In this document: positions 44,701 through 57,772 of the stretch, one piece after another
How the letters are laid out: the number at the start of each line of letters is the position of its first letter
Numbering within the stretch: the stretch's first letter is position 1
From: Apostichopus japonicus
Lineage: Eukaryota > Echinodermata > Holothuroidea > Aspidochirotida > Stichopodidae
DNA length: 64,000 nucleotides
Direction of reading: 5' to 3'
Assembly: GCF_037975245.1 (NCBI RefSeq)
Contig: NC_092581.1
Coordinates: 6,849,501 to 6,913,500, forward strand
Translations under genes and position numbers: made by a program
Notes under the pieces: generated by a model
Told to the model about the DNA's origin: nothing
Database searches by the model: none
The model's input: only the letters and a program-made list of their open reading frames with translations

Positions 44701-47700
44701 CACATTATTCATTTCCTGATTATTGATGTATATAGATATATGCATCTATTATTGCCCAAAACATAGCATGCTACAATTGCTACAAGTTTCGAAAAGTCAT
44801 TATTTCCTGGCAGTGTTTTCTCTCCAACTTGTTCTCTTTCTAAACCGGTATTTCTGCATCAAGTGTCCCAGATTCGGGTATAGCTTTGAAGCCATTTCAG
44901 ATATGGTATAAAAAAAATGTCCGCTTCTCTAAAATTGTTCCCCTAGCATATTGTTGGTTCCGGCAGGATAACCGTTGGTTCCTACTTGTTATGTCAAATG
45001 TTTAAATTGTTGTGGCCCTATGGAGTACTACGTTAAAGGAAGGTTGGGGAAGGGGGTTGTATATGTCGCAAAGATATTTCCTGATTATTGATGTAGATAT
45101 ATACATCTATTATTGCCCAAAATATAGCATGCTACAAGTTTCGAAAAGTAATTATTTCCTGGCAGTGTCTCTCCAAATTGTTCTCATTCGAAACCGGTAT
45201 TTCTGCATCAAGTGTCCGTGATTCGGGTATAGCTTTCAAGCCATTTCAGATATATGGTATAAAAAATGTCCGCTTCTCTAAAATTGTTCTCAAAGCATAA
45301 CGTTGGTTCAGGCAGGATAAACGTTGGATCCTATTGGTTATATCAAATGTTTAATGTGTTGTGGCCCTATGAAGTACTAAGTTAAAAGCAAGTTGAGGGA
45401 AAAATTGTTTATGTCGCAAAGATTATTATTGACCATAACATAGCTTGCTACGATTGCTAAAAGTTTCGAAAAGTAATTATTTCCTAAAAGTGTTTTCTTT
45501 CAAATGTTTCATTCTAAACCGGTATTTCTCCATCAAGTGTCCCTGATTCGGTGTTGGTCAAGCCATTTCAGATATATGGTTTTAAAAATGTCCGCTTCTC
45601 TAAAATTATTACCACAGCATACGTTGGTTCCAGCAGGATAAACGTTGGTTCCTATTGGTCATGTCAAATGTTTAAATTGTTGTGCCCCTATGGAGTACTA
45701 AGTTAAAAGCAAAATGGGGCCAAAATTGTATATGTCACAAAGATATTTCCTGATTATTGATGCAGATTTCTTCATCTATTAATTGCCCAAACATAGCATG
45801 CTACAATTGCTACAAGTTTCGAAAAGTAATTATATCCTGGTAGTGTTTTCTCTCCAAATTGTTCATTTTCTAAACCGGTATTTCTGCATCAAGTGTCCCT
45901 GATTCGGGTATTGCTTTCAAGCCATTTCAGATATAGTATAAAAAATGTGCGCTTCTCTACAATTGTTCCCACAGCATAACGTTGGTTCCAGCAGGATAAA
46001 CGTTGGTTCCCAAAGCATACGGTATGTTGGTTCCAGCAGGATAAACGTTGGTTCCTATTTGGTATGTCAAATGTTTAAATTGTTGTGCCCCTATGGAGTA
46101 CTAAGTTAAAAGCAAATTGGGGGAAAAGTTGTTTATGTTACAAAGATATATCCTGATTATTGATGCAGATTTCTTAATCTAACAATTGCCCAAACATAGC
46201 ATGCTACAATTGCTACAAGTTTCGAAAAGTAATTATATCCTGGTAGTGTTTTCTCTCCAAATTGTTCATTTTCTAAACCGGTATTTCTGCATCAAGTGTC
46301 CCTGATTCGGGTATTGCTTTCAAGCCATTTCAGATATAGTATAAAAAATGTGCGCTTCTCTACAATTGTTCCCACAGCATAACGTTGGTTCCAGCAGGAT
46401 AAACGTTGGTTCCCAAAGCATACGGTATGTTGGTTCCAGCAGGATAAACGTTGGTTCCTATTTGGTATGTCAAATGTTTAAATTGTTGTGCCCCTATGGA
46501 GTACTAAGTTAAAAGCAAATTGGGGGAAAAGTTGTTTATGTTACAAAGATATATCCTGATTATTGATGCAGATTTCTTAATCTAACAATTGCCCAAACAT
46601 AGCATGCTACAATTGCTACAAGTTTCGAAAAGTAATTATTTCCTGGTAGTGTTTTCTCTCCAAATTGTTCATTTTCTAAACCGGTATTTCTGCATCAAGT
46701 GTCCCTGATTCGGGTATTGCTTTCAAGCCATTTCAGATATAGTATAAAAAATGTCCGCTTCTCTTAAATTGTTCTCACAAGCATAACGTTGGTTCCGGCA
46801 GGATAAACGTTGGTCCTACTGGTTTGTTGGGCCCATGCTCAAAAATATATTTCCTGATTTATTGATGTTGATTTCTACACTATTTTTGCCCAAATTTTAA
46901 GCATGCTAATATATTGCTGCAAGTTTTGAACAAGTACTTTTCTGGAGGGTCTTAACTCTCCAAACTGTTCTCAGACATTCTTAATTAACAACAAAAGATG
47001 TTTAAATGTCCCAGTGAGGTTTATTTTTCCTCCACGGTGATAACAAAATAATTTTCATAATTTTCACCAAAGCTGACCACCGTGTATGTAAAAGTGGCAT
47101 GCTTGGGCAAATACAACAGCATACCTTGAAACAAACAAATAATCTTGGAGTCAGAATAAAAATTTACTGAGCTAGAGATAACATACATTTTTAAGTCACA
47201 CATACTTAGGAATATGAAGTTACAACGCTGTTTCGCATACGTTTTGTTACTTAGCTAGGCCTTAATTTTCGCTAATGAAATTGATAGTTATAGCATCAAC
47301 ACAGACGAACATGAATGGAAGGATATTTTGCATCCTCATGGAAAAAGTAACATTTAAGTACTTTTAATTACACCGGTTATTTCAAATGTTTAATGTGTTG
47401 TGGCCCTATGGAGAACTAAGTTAAAGCAAGTTGGGGGGAAAAGTTGTATATGTCACAAAGATATTTCCTGATTATTGATGTAGATATATACATCTATTGT
47501 TGCCCAAAACATAGCATGCTACAAGTTTCTAAAAGTAACTTCCTGGCAGTGTTTTCACTCCAAATTGTTCTCATTCTAAACCGGTATTTCTGCATCAAGT
47601 GTCCGTGATTCGGGTATAGCTTCAAGCCATTTCAGATATATGGTATAAAAAATGTCCGCTTCTCTAAAATTGTTCTCAAAGCATAACGTTGGTTCAGGCA

Positions 47701-50700
47701 GGATAAACGTTGGATCCTATTGGTTATATCAAATGTTTAATGTGTTGTGGCCCTATGAAGTACTAAGTTAAAAGCAAGTTGAGGGAAAAATTGTTTGTCG
47801 CAAAGATTATTATTGACCATAACATAGCTTGCTACAATTGCTAAAAGTTTCGAAAAGTAATTATTTCCTAAAAGTGTTTTCTTTCAAATGTTTTTCTAAA
47901 CCGGTATTTCTCCATCAAGTGTCCCTGATTTGGGCATAGCTTTAAGCCATTTAAGATATATGGAATAATAAATGTCCGCTTCTCTAAAATTATTACCACA
48001 GCATAACGTTGGTTCCAGCAGGATAACCGTTGGTTCCTATTTGTTATGTCAGATGTTTAAAATGTTGTGGCTCTATGGAGTACTCAGTTGAAAGCAAGTT
48101 GGGGGAAAAGTTGTTTATATCACATAAACATTTATCTATTATTGCCCATAACATACCATGCTACAATTGCTACAAGTTTCAAAAAGTAATTATTTCCTGG
48201 CAGTGTTTTCTTTCAAATGTTTCATTTTAAACCGGTATTTCTGCATCAAGTGTCCCTGATTCGGGTATAGCTTTCAAGCCATTTCAGATATATGGTATAA
48301 AAAATGTCCGCTTCTCTAAAATTGTTCTCAAAGCATAACGTTGGTTCAGGCAGGATAAACGTTGGATCCTATTGGTTATATCAAATGTTTAATGTGTTGT
48401 GGCCCTATGAAGTACTAAGTTAAAAGCAAGTTGAGGGAACAATTGTTTATGTCGCAAAGATTATTATTGACCATAACATAGCTTGCTACGATTGCTAAAA
48501 GTTTCGAAAAGTAATTATTTCCTAAAAGTGTTTTTTCTTTCAAATGTTTCATCCTAATTCGGTATTTCTCCATCAAGTGTCCCTGATTCGGGTATAGCTT
48601 CAAGCCATTTCAGATATATGGTATTAAAAATGTGCGCTTCTCTTAAATTATTACCACAGCATACGTTGGTTCCAGCAGGATAAACGTTGGTTCCTATTGG
48701 TTATGTCAAATGTTTAAATTGTTGTGGCTCTATGGAGTACTGAGTTAAAAGCAAAATGGGGCCAAAGTTGTATATGTCACAAAGATATTTCCTGATTATT
48801 GATGCAGATTTATTCATCTATTAATTGCCCAAACATAGCATGCTACAATTGCTACAAGTTTCGAAAAGTAATTATTTCCTGGTAGTGTTTTCTCTCCAAA
48901 TTGTTCATTTTCTAAACCGGTATTTCTGCATCAAGTGTCCCTGATTCGGGTATTGCTTTCAAGCCATTTCAGATATAGTATAAAAAATGTCCGCTTCTCT
49001 TAAATTGTTCTCACAAGCATAACGTTGGTTCCGGCAGGATAAACGTTGGTCCTACTGGTTTGTTGGGCCCATGCTCAAAAATATATATCCTGATTTATTG
49101 ATGTTGATTTCTACATTATTTTTTGCCCAAATTTTAAGCATGCTAATATATTGCTGCAAGTTTTGAACAAGTACTTTTCTGGAGGGTCTTAACTCTCCAA
49201 ACTGTTCTCACACATTCTTAATTAACACAAAAGATGTTTAAATATCCCAGTGAGGTTTATTTTTCCTCCACGGTGATAGCAAAATAATTTTCACCAAAGC
49301 TGACCACCGTGTATGTAAAAGTGGCATGCTTGGGCAAATACAACAGCATACCTTGACACAAACATATAATCTTGGAGTCAGAATAAAATTTACTGAGCTA
49401 GAGATAAGTTACAACGCTGTTTCGCATACGTTTTGTTACTTAGCTAGGCCTTAATTTTCGCTAATGAAATTGATAGTTATAGCATCAACACAGACGAACA
49501 TGAATGGAAGGATATTTTGCATCCTCATGGAAAAAGTAACAATTAAGTACTTTTAATTACACCGGTTATTTCAAATGTTTAATGTGTTGTGGCCCTATGG
49601 AGAACTAAGTTAAAGCAAGTTGGGGGGAAAAGTTGTATATGTCACAAAGATTTTTCCTGATTATTGATAAAGAATTTTACATCTATTGTTGCCCAAAACA
49701 TAGCATGCTACAAGTTTCTAAAAGTATCTTCCTGGCAGTGTTTTCACTCCAAATTGTTCTAATTCTAAATCGGTATTTATGCAAACAAGTATTACTGAAT
49801 ATTGTTTTCAAGCTATTTCAGACATGGTATAAAAAATGTCTCCTACTTCCAACATTGTTCCCACAGAACAACGTGGTATCAGCAGGATAAACGTTGGTTC
49901 CTACTGGTTTGTTGGCCGCATGCTTCAAGGTCTCTGCAATTTCTCTCTCTCTCTCTTCGAGAAACACAGATGTACTTCTGTGGGATCGAGACAAGCTTCT
50001 GCAGGAAATCATCCCGTGAAAATGAACCTAAGTATAATCATTTATTTACATTTTTCGTATCAATTTTCATTGTAAACATTTGGTTTCAAACACACTTGCT
50101 TATTTATGTCAAACCTATTTTGTTAACAACACATCAAAAGTAGTATATCTCAAAAATATTTTTCCTTATTTATTGATTGTAGATTTCTTCATTTATTTTG
50201 GCCAAAATTATAAGCATGCTATAAATTGCTGCAAGTTTTGAAAAAGTATTTTCCTGGAGGGTCTTAACTCTCCAAACTGTTCTCAGACAATTTTAATTAA
50301 CACAAAAGATGTTTCAATGTCCCAGCGAGGTAATTTTCCTCCAGCTTCATTAGAAAAATAATAAAATAACTATTATCAAAGCTGACCACCGTGTTACAGT
50401 TTAATAAGATTGCCCGCCGTATATGAAAAAGTGTCACGTTTGGGGCCAATACACAAACGTATATAATGTTAGTGTGACAATTTAATGTGCCGAGCTAAAT
50501 GGAACAATTACATAATGAAGTTTAAGAAGAATATGAAGTTTCAACGCTGTTTTATATATAAGTTTTGTTATTCAGATAGGCCTTTATTTTCGTCATTGAA
50601 AGTTGTAGTTAAAGCATCACACAGACGCACCATAATGGAAGGATTTTTTATTTTGCATCCTCAGGGAATCAATATATTAACTGCTTTCACCAGCTTTGTC

Positions 50701-50770
50701 AAATATCCTAAATTGGTGTGGCATTTAACTTGAGCATTCAAGTTGAAAGCAAGTTGGGGAAAAAGTTGTA
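44700..50770 (+). repeat. Sat-A, AT-rich satellite, plus orientation
   Basis: Tandem units of about 320-405 bp share TCCTGATTATTGATG, CATAGCATGCTACAATTGCT, AACCGGTATTTCTGCATCAA, GGTATAAAAAATGTCCGCTT and GGTTCC-GCAGGATAAACGTTGG. The 405-bp block at about 45735-46140 is repeated almost exactly at 46140-46545. A larger unit recurs: 46811-47500 matches 49045-49740, a period of about 2.23 kb, and its long variant adds a segment with CCCAGTGAGGTTTATTTTTC. Short frames here are by-products. After about 49950 the units become diverged. Confidence 0.9.
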
Positions 50771-51159
50771 TATGCTTGAAAAGATATTTCTTGATTATCG
50801 ACATTTAACATGGCTGTACTACTAGTCTGTTTACGCCCAAAATTTATAGTGACCAAAGACTGGCATGTTTGGGGGCTTTAAAACTTCATTGTGCTAATGA
50901 AATGCAATTTTCTTAATTGAAGTAAAAAGTTCATACAGATGCTACTTAGGTTTCTTGCTTTTGTTGTTTGCATCAAGTACCCCTGATTTTTCTCAACTCC
51001 GATGATTGTACATAATTTGCTTATCTAGTTTCATTGAACTCTTAATAGAGCGGTATTTCTTTCAAACAAATTCGGACATAATACCATAAGAGATTGTGCA
51101 TAATACCATAAGAGTAGGAATTGGTTTTGTTATGCTTAAAATGTAATATGCGAACGACG
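50771..51159. repeat. diverged edge of Sat-A
   Basis: Scattered Sat-A-like phrases (GATTATCGACATTTAACATGG, as at 42505) fade out before Sat-B begins. A short duplication of CATAATACCATAAGAG occurs at about 51077-51112. Confidence 0.5.
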
Positions 51160-51795
51160 AAATCATATTTTGGACCTAAGTAGTGCCCAAGAGTGCATGG
51201 TGCAATTTACACCGAAACGGTCTATTTGGATCGAATGGGTATGTTCCCAGAATCGGTTGCTCGAAACTGGTTTTAACCATCGAGTAGCGAATGAGTGTTT
51301 CCTCTCATGGAGGGGAGCACCCCAGATGAATCACGAAGCTTTTGGTAGTCATCGTTTCGGTTTTCTCCTCTCTATGAGAGAAGCACCTGGTGCTTTTTAC
51401 ACCGAAACGGATCTCAAAACTCGTTGAAGAAACAGTTGAAGAAAACAGTTTCACGGAGGAGTATCTCCTCTCGCAATCACCACCCTAGTGCGTTAAAGAA
51501 CAAAACCTGGTCTAAATGTGTGTTAAAACTGGTGATAGCCACCATTTACCGGAGAGGAATCGCCTCTCGCTTTAGAGTAGCAACGTTGTGCATTTTCGAA
51601 CGAGAGAATGTTTCCCTTTTATCCTTAGGATGTGGTTGGCACCGTTTTTATCGTAGGGGTGTCTCCTCTCGCCGAAGGAAGCACTGCCGAGTGATTTGGA
51701 ACGGAGGAGTGTTTTCCCGAACTAAACGCGGAATCGAAGCAGGCGGCATGCGCTGATTCCTGTATGCTCATATACTTTGTTTGCTGGTATACTTT
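51160..51795 (-). repeat. Sat-B, inverted left edge
   Basis: The first part reads as reverse complement of later Sat-B monomers: CACCGAAACGGATCTCAAAA at about 51401 corresponds to TTTTGAGATCCG...GGTGT units at 53929 and 56141. Orientation switches to plus somewhere between about 51425 and 51640. Frames of 85-110 codons here are not genes. Confidence 0.7.
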
Positions 51796-53340
51796 TCGAG
51801 CGGATTTATTTTCAAAACTGGTGCCAACCACCGATTCAGGCTGTTATAGTCTAAAACCCACAAACACGCGGAAAACTTCTCCGGAAACATCCACCGCTTG
51901 TGTGCCCCACAAGGGTCAAATATCACTCCCCTTTCAGCCAAAAGCTTGGTGTGCTTCTCTTGACCTTAATTCAGTTCTAAGCCCCATCCGGTTCAGGGCG
52001 GGGCCGTTTCGATGCAAAACACACGGAGGTCTGCAACCAATTTCAAGATCAATCCGGCGGGGAATATTCCGTTTTTTTGTCATAAAACACACTGGTGCTT
52101 TTCAACTGCGAAAGGAGACACTTCTCAGAGAATCGGTAGATGCCACCAGCTTCAAGCCCCGATTCGAAGGAAACACCACTTCGTTCCAGAACACACGGTC
52201 GTGTGGAAAGGAGACACCCAAACGGGAAACCGTGCCTGTCACCAGTTTTGAAAACCATCAAGGCCTTTTTGTTCTCAGACGCACTGGGGTGCAATTGCGA
52301 AATGGAAGACACTCCTCTTTGAAACTTTTTTTTCCACCAGTTTTGAGGTCGGTTCGGTTTTAATAGCAACGGGGTGCTTCTCTCAGGGAGAGGAGACAAC
52401 CGTTCTCGAAACGCTGACTTCCAACAGTTTCGTGTTTCATCTGGGGTGCTTACCTCCGCGAGAGGTGACACAACTTCGTGATTCGGTGGGTGTTTGCAGT
52501 TTCGAGCCCAACCGATTCAAGGAACAGGCCCATTCCATCCGAAACAAAAGGGATTCTCCTGTTGGCGCGAGAGGAAACCCATCAACGAAAATTCGAAACG
52601 CGCGAAAACGCAGAGGGTGCCTTTCTCAGTGACAGTTTCGTGTCTCATCTGGGTAACTTACCTCCGTGGGAGGTGACACTACCTTGTGAATCGGTGGGTT
52701 TTTGCAATTTCGAGCCCAACCGATTCGAAGAACAGGTCCATTCCATTTAAAACACACCGAGATTTTCTGGTCGGTGAAAATTCTAATCAGGCGAAAACGC
52801 ACTGGGTGCATTTCTCCCTTTAAGAAAACACCATTCTAAGGAATCGGTTGGTGCCACTTGCTTCGAGCCTCATATTGTTCGCTGAACATTTCGGTGCAAG
52901 ACCCACGGAGTCCGTCTTTAGTCGAGAGGAGACACCTCTCCGATTTACTGTGCTTACAAACAGCTCTGAGCCCCATGATGAGCGGGGAATTTCATTCAAA
53001 GTGCTTAGGGGTGCTTCTCATGGCAAGAGTAGAAAGCAGTGACAATCATGAGATATTTTCTGTCAAAAAAGGACAGGGTGCTCCCCTTCCGCGATATGAG
53101 ACACTCCTTCGTGAATCGGTTTCTGCCACCAGTGGCGAGCTCCATCGAAGCGGAGATCAATCCTGTGGAACAAGCCGTTTTGGTCCTAAACGCTACCCTA
53201 GGAAAAAGAGACAAAGTTCTGCGAAAAGGTCACATCACTGGTTTTCAAAATAAATCTGTCGGGATGCACACTGTTTGTTTTCTCTCGGCATGAGCAAACA
53301 CCCCTCCGGTGGGTGTTTCCATCCGGTTTGAAGAAGAGAC
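51796..53340 (+). repeat. Sat-B, first (short, most diverged) higher-order unit
   Basis: This 1,545-bp unit starts TTTTCGAGCGGATTTATTTT. It matches the later units with more substitutions and gaps. The 199-codon frame at 51764 and 140-codon minus frame at 52049 are the longest here, but later copies break them, so they are not conserved coding. Confidence 0.85.
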
Positions 53341-55556
53341 TTTTCGAGCGGATTTATTTTCAAAACTGGTGCCAACCACCGATTCAGGAAGGAGCATCTC
53401 GAGCTGTTTTCTTCGAAAACGCACAAATACGTAGAAACATCCACCGCTTGTGTGCCCCACTAGGGTCAAATATCTCTCCCCTTTAAGCCAAAAGCGCACT
53501 TGGTGTGCTTCTCTTGAACTTAATTCAGCTTTAAACCCCATTCTATTTAGGGCGAGGCCGTTTCGATGCAAAACACACGGGGGTCACCCGGCTGCGAAAC
53601 TGTGTCTGCAACCAATTTCAAGATCAATCCTGCGGGGAATATTCTGGTTTTTGTCATAAACACAGTGGTGCTTTTCAACTGCGAATGGAGACACTTCTCA
53701 AAGAATCGGTAGATGCCACCAGCTTCAAGCCCCGATTCGGAGAAAACACCACTCCGTTCCAGAACACACGGCCGTGTGGAAAGGAGACACCCAAACGGGA
53801 AACCGTGCCTGTCACCAGTTTTGAGACCCATCTAGGCCGAAAACAGGCCGTTTGTTCTCAAAAACACTGGGTTGCAATTTCGAAAGGGACACACTCCTCT
53901 TTGAAACTGTTTTTTTTTTCCCACGAGTTTTGAGATCCGTTCGGTGTTGAAGATCGAAACGCTTACTTCCAACAGTTTCGTGTTTCATCTGGGGTGCTTT
54001 ACCTCCGCAAGAGGTGACACTACTTCGTGAATCGGTGGGTGTTTGCAGTTTCGAGACCAACCGATTCAAGGGACAGGCCCATTCCATCCAAAACTCCAGG
54101 GGATTCTCCTGTTGGCGAGAGGAGACACCCATCCACGAAAATTCGAATCTGGCGCGAAATCGCAGAGGGTGCCTTTCTCAGTGACAGGAGAGACAACTCT
54201 CGGAATCGGTTTGGTGCCAGCAACTTCGAGCCCCATCTATTTCGATGAACAGACCATTTTCGTTGCTAAACGAAGGGGAGTCCGTCTTTCGGCGTGAGGA
54301 GACACCTCTCGACGAACTGTGCCTAAAACTAGCTCTGAGTTCAATGAGGGGCTGGGAACATCAATCAAAGTGCACTGAGGTGCTTCTCATAGCGAGAACA
54401 GACACCCCTCCAGAAAGCGGTGGGTATTAACCAGTTTTGGGATATATCTCTGTTCAGGAACTTTTCGGGCGAAAACGCAAACGCACACGGTGCTCCCTTT
54501 AAGCAAGAGGAGACTCCCCTTTGGTAAACCGTGCCTTGCAATTGGCGAGAAGTGACACTCCCCTGTAAAACTTTTTTCCACGAGTTTTGAGATCCGCCCG
54601 GTGTAAATAGCAATAGGGTGCTTCTCTCAGAGAGAGGAGACAACCGTTCTCGAAACGCTGACTTCCAACAGTTTCGTGTTTCAATCTGGGGTGCTTACCT
54701 CAGCGAGAGGTGACACAACTTCGTGATTCGGTGGGTGTTTGCAGTTTCGAGCCCAACCGACCAAGGAACAGGCCCATTCCATCCGAAACAAAAGGGGATT
54801 CTCCTGTTGTCGAGAGGAGACACCCAACCATTCTAAGGAATCTGGCGCGAAAATGCAGAGGGTACCTTTCTCCGTGACAGTTTCGCGCTTCATCTGGGTT
54901 GCTTACCTCCGCAAATCGGTGGGTTTTTGCAATTTCGAGCCCAACCATTTCGGAGAACAGGCCCATTCCATTTAAAACACACGGGGATTTTCTGGATGGC
55001 AAAAATCCTTATCAAGCGAAAACGCACTGGGTGCATTTCTCCGTGTAAGAAGACACCACTCTAAGGAATCGGTTGGTGCCACTTGCTTCGAGCCTCATAT
55101 TGTTCGCTGAACATTTCGGTGCCAAACCCACGGGAGTCCGTCTTTAGTCGAGAGGAGACACCTCTCCGTTTAACTGTGCTTACAAACAGCTCTGAGCGGG
55201 GAATTTCAGTGAACGAGCTAGGGGTGCTTCTCATTGGCAGGAGTAGACACACCTCCAGAAAGCAGTGACAATCACCCAGTTTCGAAACCACCCTTTTACG
55301 AGATACTTTATGTTTCTGCCAAAAAAGGACAGGGTATCTCCTCCGCGATATGAGACACCCCTTCGTGAATCGGTTTCTGGGAAACAAGCAGTTTTGGTCC
55401 TTAACGCTACCCTAGGAGAGAAGAGACGAATTTCTGCGAAACGGTCACACCACTGGTTTTCAAAATAAATCTGTGTCGGATGCGCACTGTTTGTTTTCTC
55501 TCGGCATGAGCAAACACCCCTCCGGTGGGTGTCACCATCCGACTCGAAGAAGAGAC
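53341..55556 (+). repeat. Sat-B higher-order unit, 2,216 bp, copy 2
   Basis: Composed of degenerate monomers of about 106 bp with GAGAGGAGACACC, GAATCGGT, a TTTCGAGCCC box, GGAACAGGCC and GGGGTGCTTCTC in that order. The hairpin-like CTTCTC...GAGAGGAGA occurs in most monomers. It begins TTTTCGAGCGGATTTATTTT, like the first unit; later copies have lost bases here. Confidence 0.92.
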
Positions 55557-57772
55557 TTTTCGAGCGGATTGCCAACCCGGTACCGATTCAGGAAGGAGCA
55601 TCTCGAGCTGTAATCTTCGAAAACACACAAATACGTAGATAACTTCTCCGAAAACATCCACCGCTTGTGTGCCCCACTAGGGTCAATATCTCTCCCCTTT
55701 CAGCCAAAGCGCACTTGGTGTGCTTCTCTTGAACTTAATTCAGTTTTAAACCCCATCCTATTTAGGGGAGGGGCCGTTTCGATGCAAAACACACGGGGGT
55801 CACCCGGCTGCGAAACTGTGTCTGCAACCAATTTCAAGATCAATCCTGCGGGGAATATTCCGTTTTTTGTCATAAACACAGTGGTGCTTTTCAACTGCGA
55901 AAGGAGATACTTCTCAGAGAATCGGTAGATGCCACCAGCTTCAAGCCCCGATTCGGAGAAAACACCACTCCGTTCCAGAACACACGGCCGTGTGGAAAGG
56001 AGACACCCAAACGGGAAACCGTGCCTGTCACCAGTTTTGAGACCCATCTAGGCCGGAAAACAGGCCGTTTGTTCTCAAAAACACTGGGGTGCAATTTCGA
56101 AAGGACACACTCCTCTTTGAAACTGTTTTTTTTTTTCCCACGAGTTTTGAGATCCGTTCGGTGTTAAAGATCGAAACGCTTACTTCCAACAGTTTCGTGT
56201 TTCATCTGGGGTGCTTTACCTCCGCAAGAGGTGACACTACTTCGTGAATCGGTGGGTGTTTGCAGTTTCGAGACCAACCGATTCAAGGGACAGGCCCATT
56301 CCATCCAAAACTCCAGGGGATTCTCCTGTTGGCGAGAGGAGACACCCATCCACGAAAATTCGAATCTGGCGCGAAATCGCAGAGGGTGCCTTTCTCAGTG
56401 ACAGGAGAGACAACTCTCGGAATCGGTTTGGTGCCAGCAACTTTGAGCCCCATCTATTTCGATGAACAGACCATTTCGTTGCTAAACGAAGGGGAGTCCG
56501 TCTTTCGGCGTGAGGAGACACCTCTCGACGAACTGTGCCTAAAACTAGCTCTGAGTTCAATGAGGGGCTGGGAACATCAATCAAAGTGCACTGAGGTGCT
56601 TCAAATAGCGAGAACAGACACCCCTCCAGAAAGCGGTGGGTATTAACCAGTTTTGGGATATATCTCTGTTCAGGAACTTTTCGGGCGAAAACGCAAACGC
56701 ACACGGTGCTCCCTTTAAGCAAGAGGAGACTCCCCTTTGGTAAACCGTGCCTTGCAATTGGCGAGAAGTGACACTCCCCTGTAAAACTTTTTTCCACGAG
56801 TTTTGAGATCCGCCCGGTGTAAATAGCAATAGGGTGCTTCTCTCAGAGAGAGGAGACAACCGTTCTCGAAACGCTGACTTCCAACAGTTTCGTGTTTCAA
56901 TCTGGGGTGCTTACCTCAGCGAGAGGTGACACAACTTCGTGATTCGGTGGGTGTTTGCAGTTTCGAGCCCAACCGACCAAGGAACAGGCCCATTCCATCC
57001 GAAACAAAAGGGGATTCTCCTGTTGTCGAGAGGAGACACCCAACCACTCTAAGGAATCTGGCGCGAAAATGCAGAGGGTACCTTTCTCCGTGACAGTTTC
57101 GCGCTTCATCTGGGTTGCTTACCTCCGCAAATCGGTGGGTTTTTGCAATTTCGAGCCCAACCATTTCGGAGAACAGGCCCATTCCATTTAAAACACACGG
57201 GGATTTTCTGGATGGCAAAAATCCTTATCAAGCGAAAACGCACTGGGTGCATTTCTCCGTGTAAGAAGACACCACTCTAAGGAATCGGTTGGTGCCACTT
57301 GCTTCGAGCCTCATATTGTTCGCTGAACATTTCGGTGCCAAACCCACGGGAGTCCGTCTTTAGTCGAGAGGAGACACCTCTCCGTTTAACTGTGCTTACA
57401 AACAGCTCTGAGCGGGGAATTTCAGTGAACGAGCTAGGGGTGCTTCTCATTGGCAGGAGTAGACACACCTCCAGAAAGCAGTGACAATCACCCAGTTTCG
57501 AAACCACCCTTTTACGAGATACTTTATGTTTCTGTCAAAAAAGGACAGGGTATCTCCTCCGCGATATGAGACACCCCTTCGTGAATCGGTTTCTGGGAAA
57601 CAAGCAGTTTTGGTCCTTAACGCTACCCTAGGAGAGAAGAGACGAATTTCTGCGAAACGGTCACACCACTGGTTTTCAAAATAAATCTGTGTCGGATGCG
57701 CACTGTTTGTTTTCTCTCGGCATGAGCAAACACCCCTCCGGTGGGTGTCACCATCCGACTCGAAGAAGAGAC
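55557..57772 (+). repeat. Sat-B higher-order unit, 2,216 bp, copy 3
   Basis: Nearly identical to the following unit: chance frames encoded at the same offsets are the same residue for residue or differ at a single position. Starts TTTTCGAGCGGATTGCCAAC. The near identity points to recent amplification or gene conversion. Confidence 0.93.

Noticed and set aside
51764-52363. 199-codon frame as a gene
   Set aside because: It lies entirely in Sat-B and is interrupted in the other higher-order units, as expected for chance openness in a GC-richer satellite.
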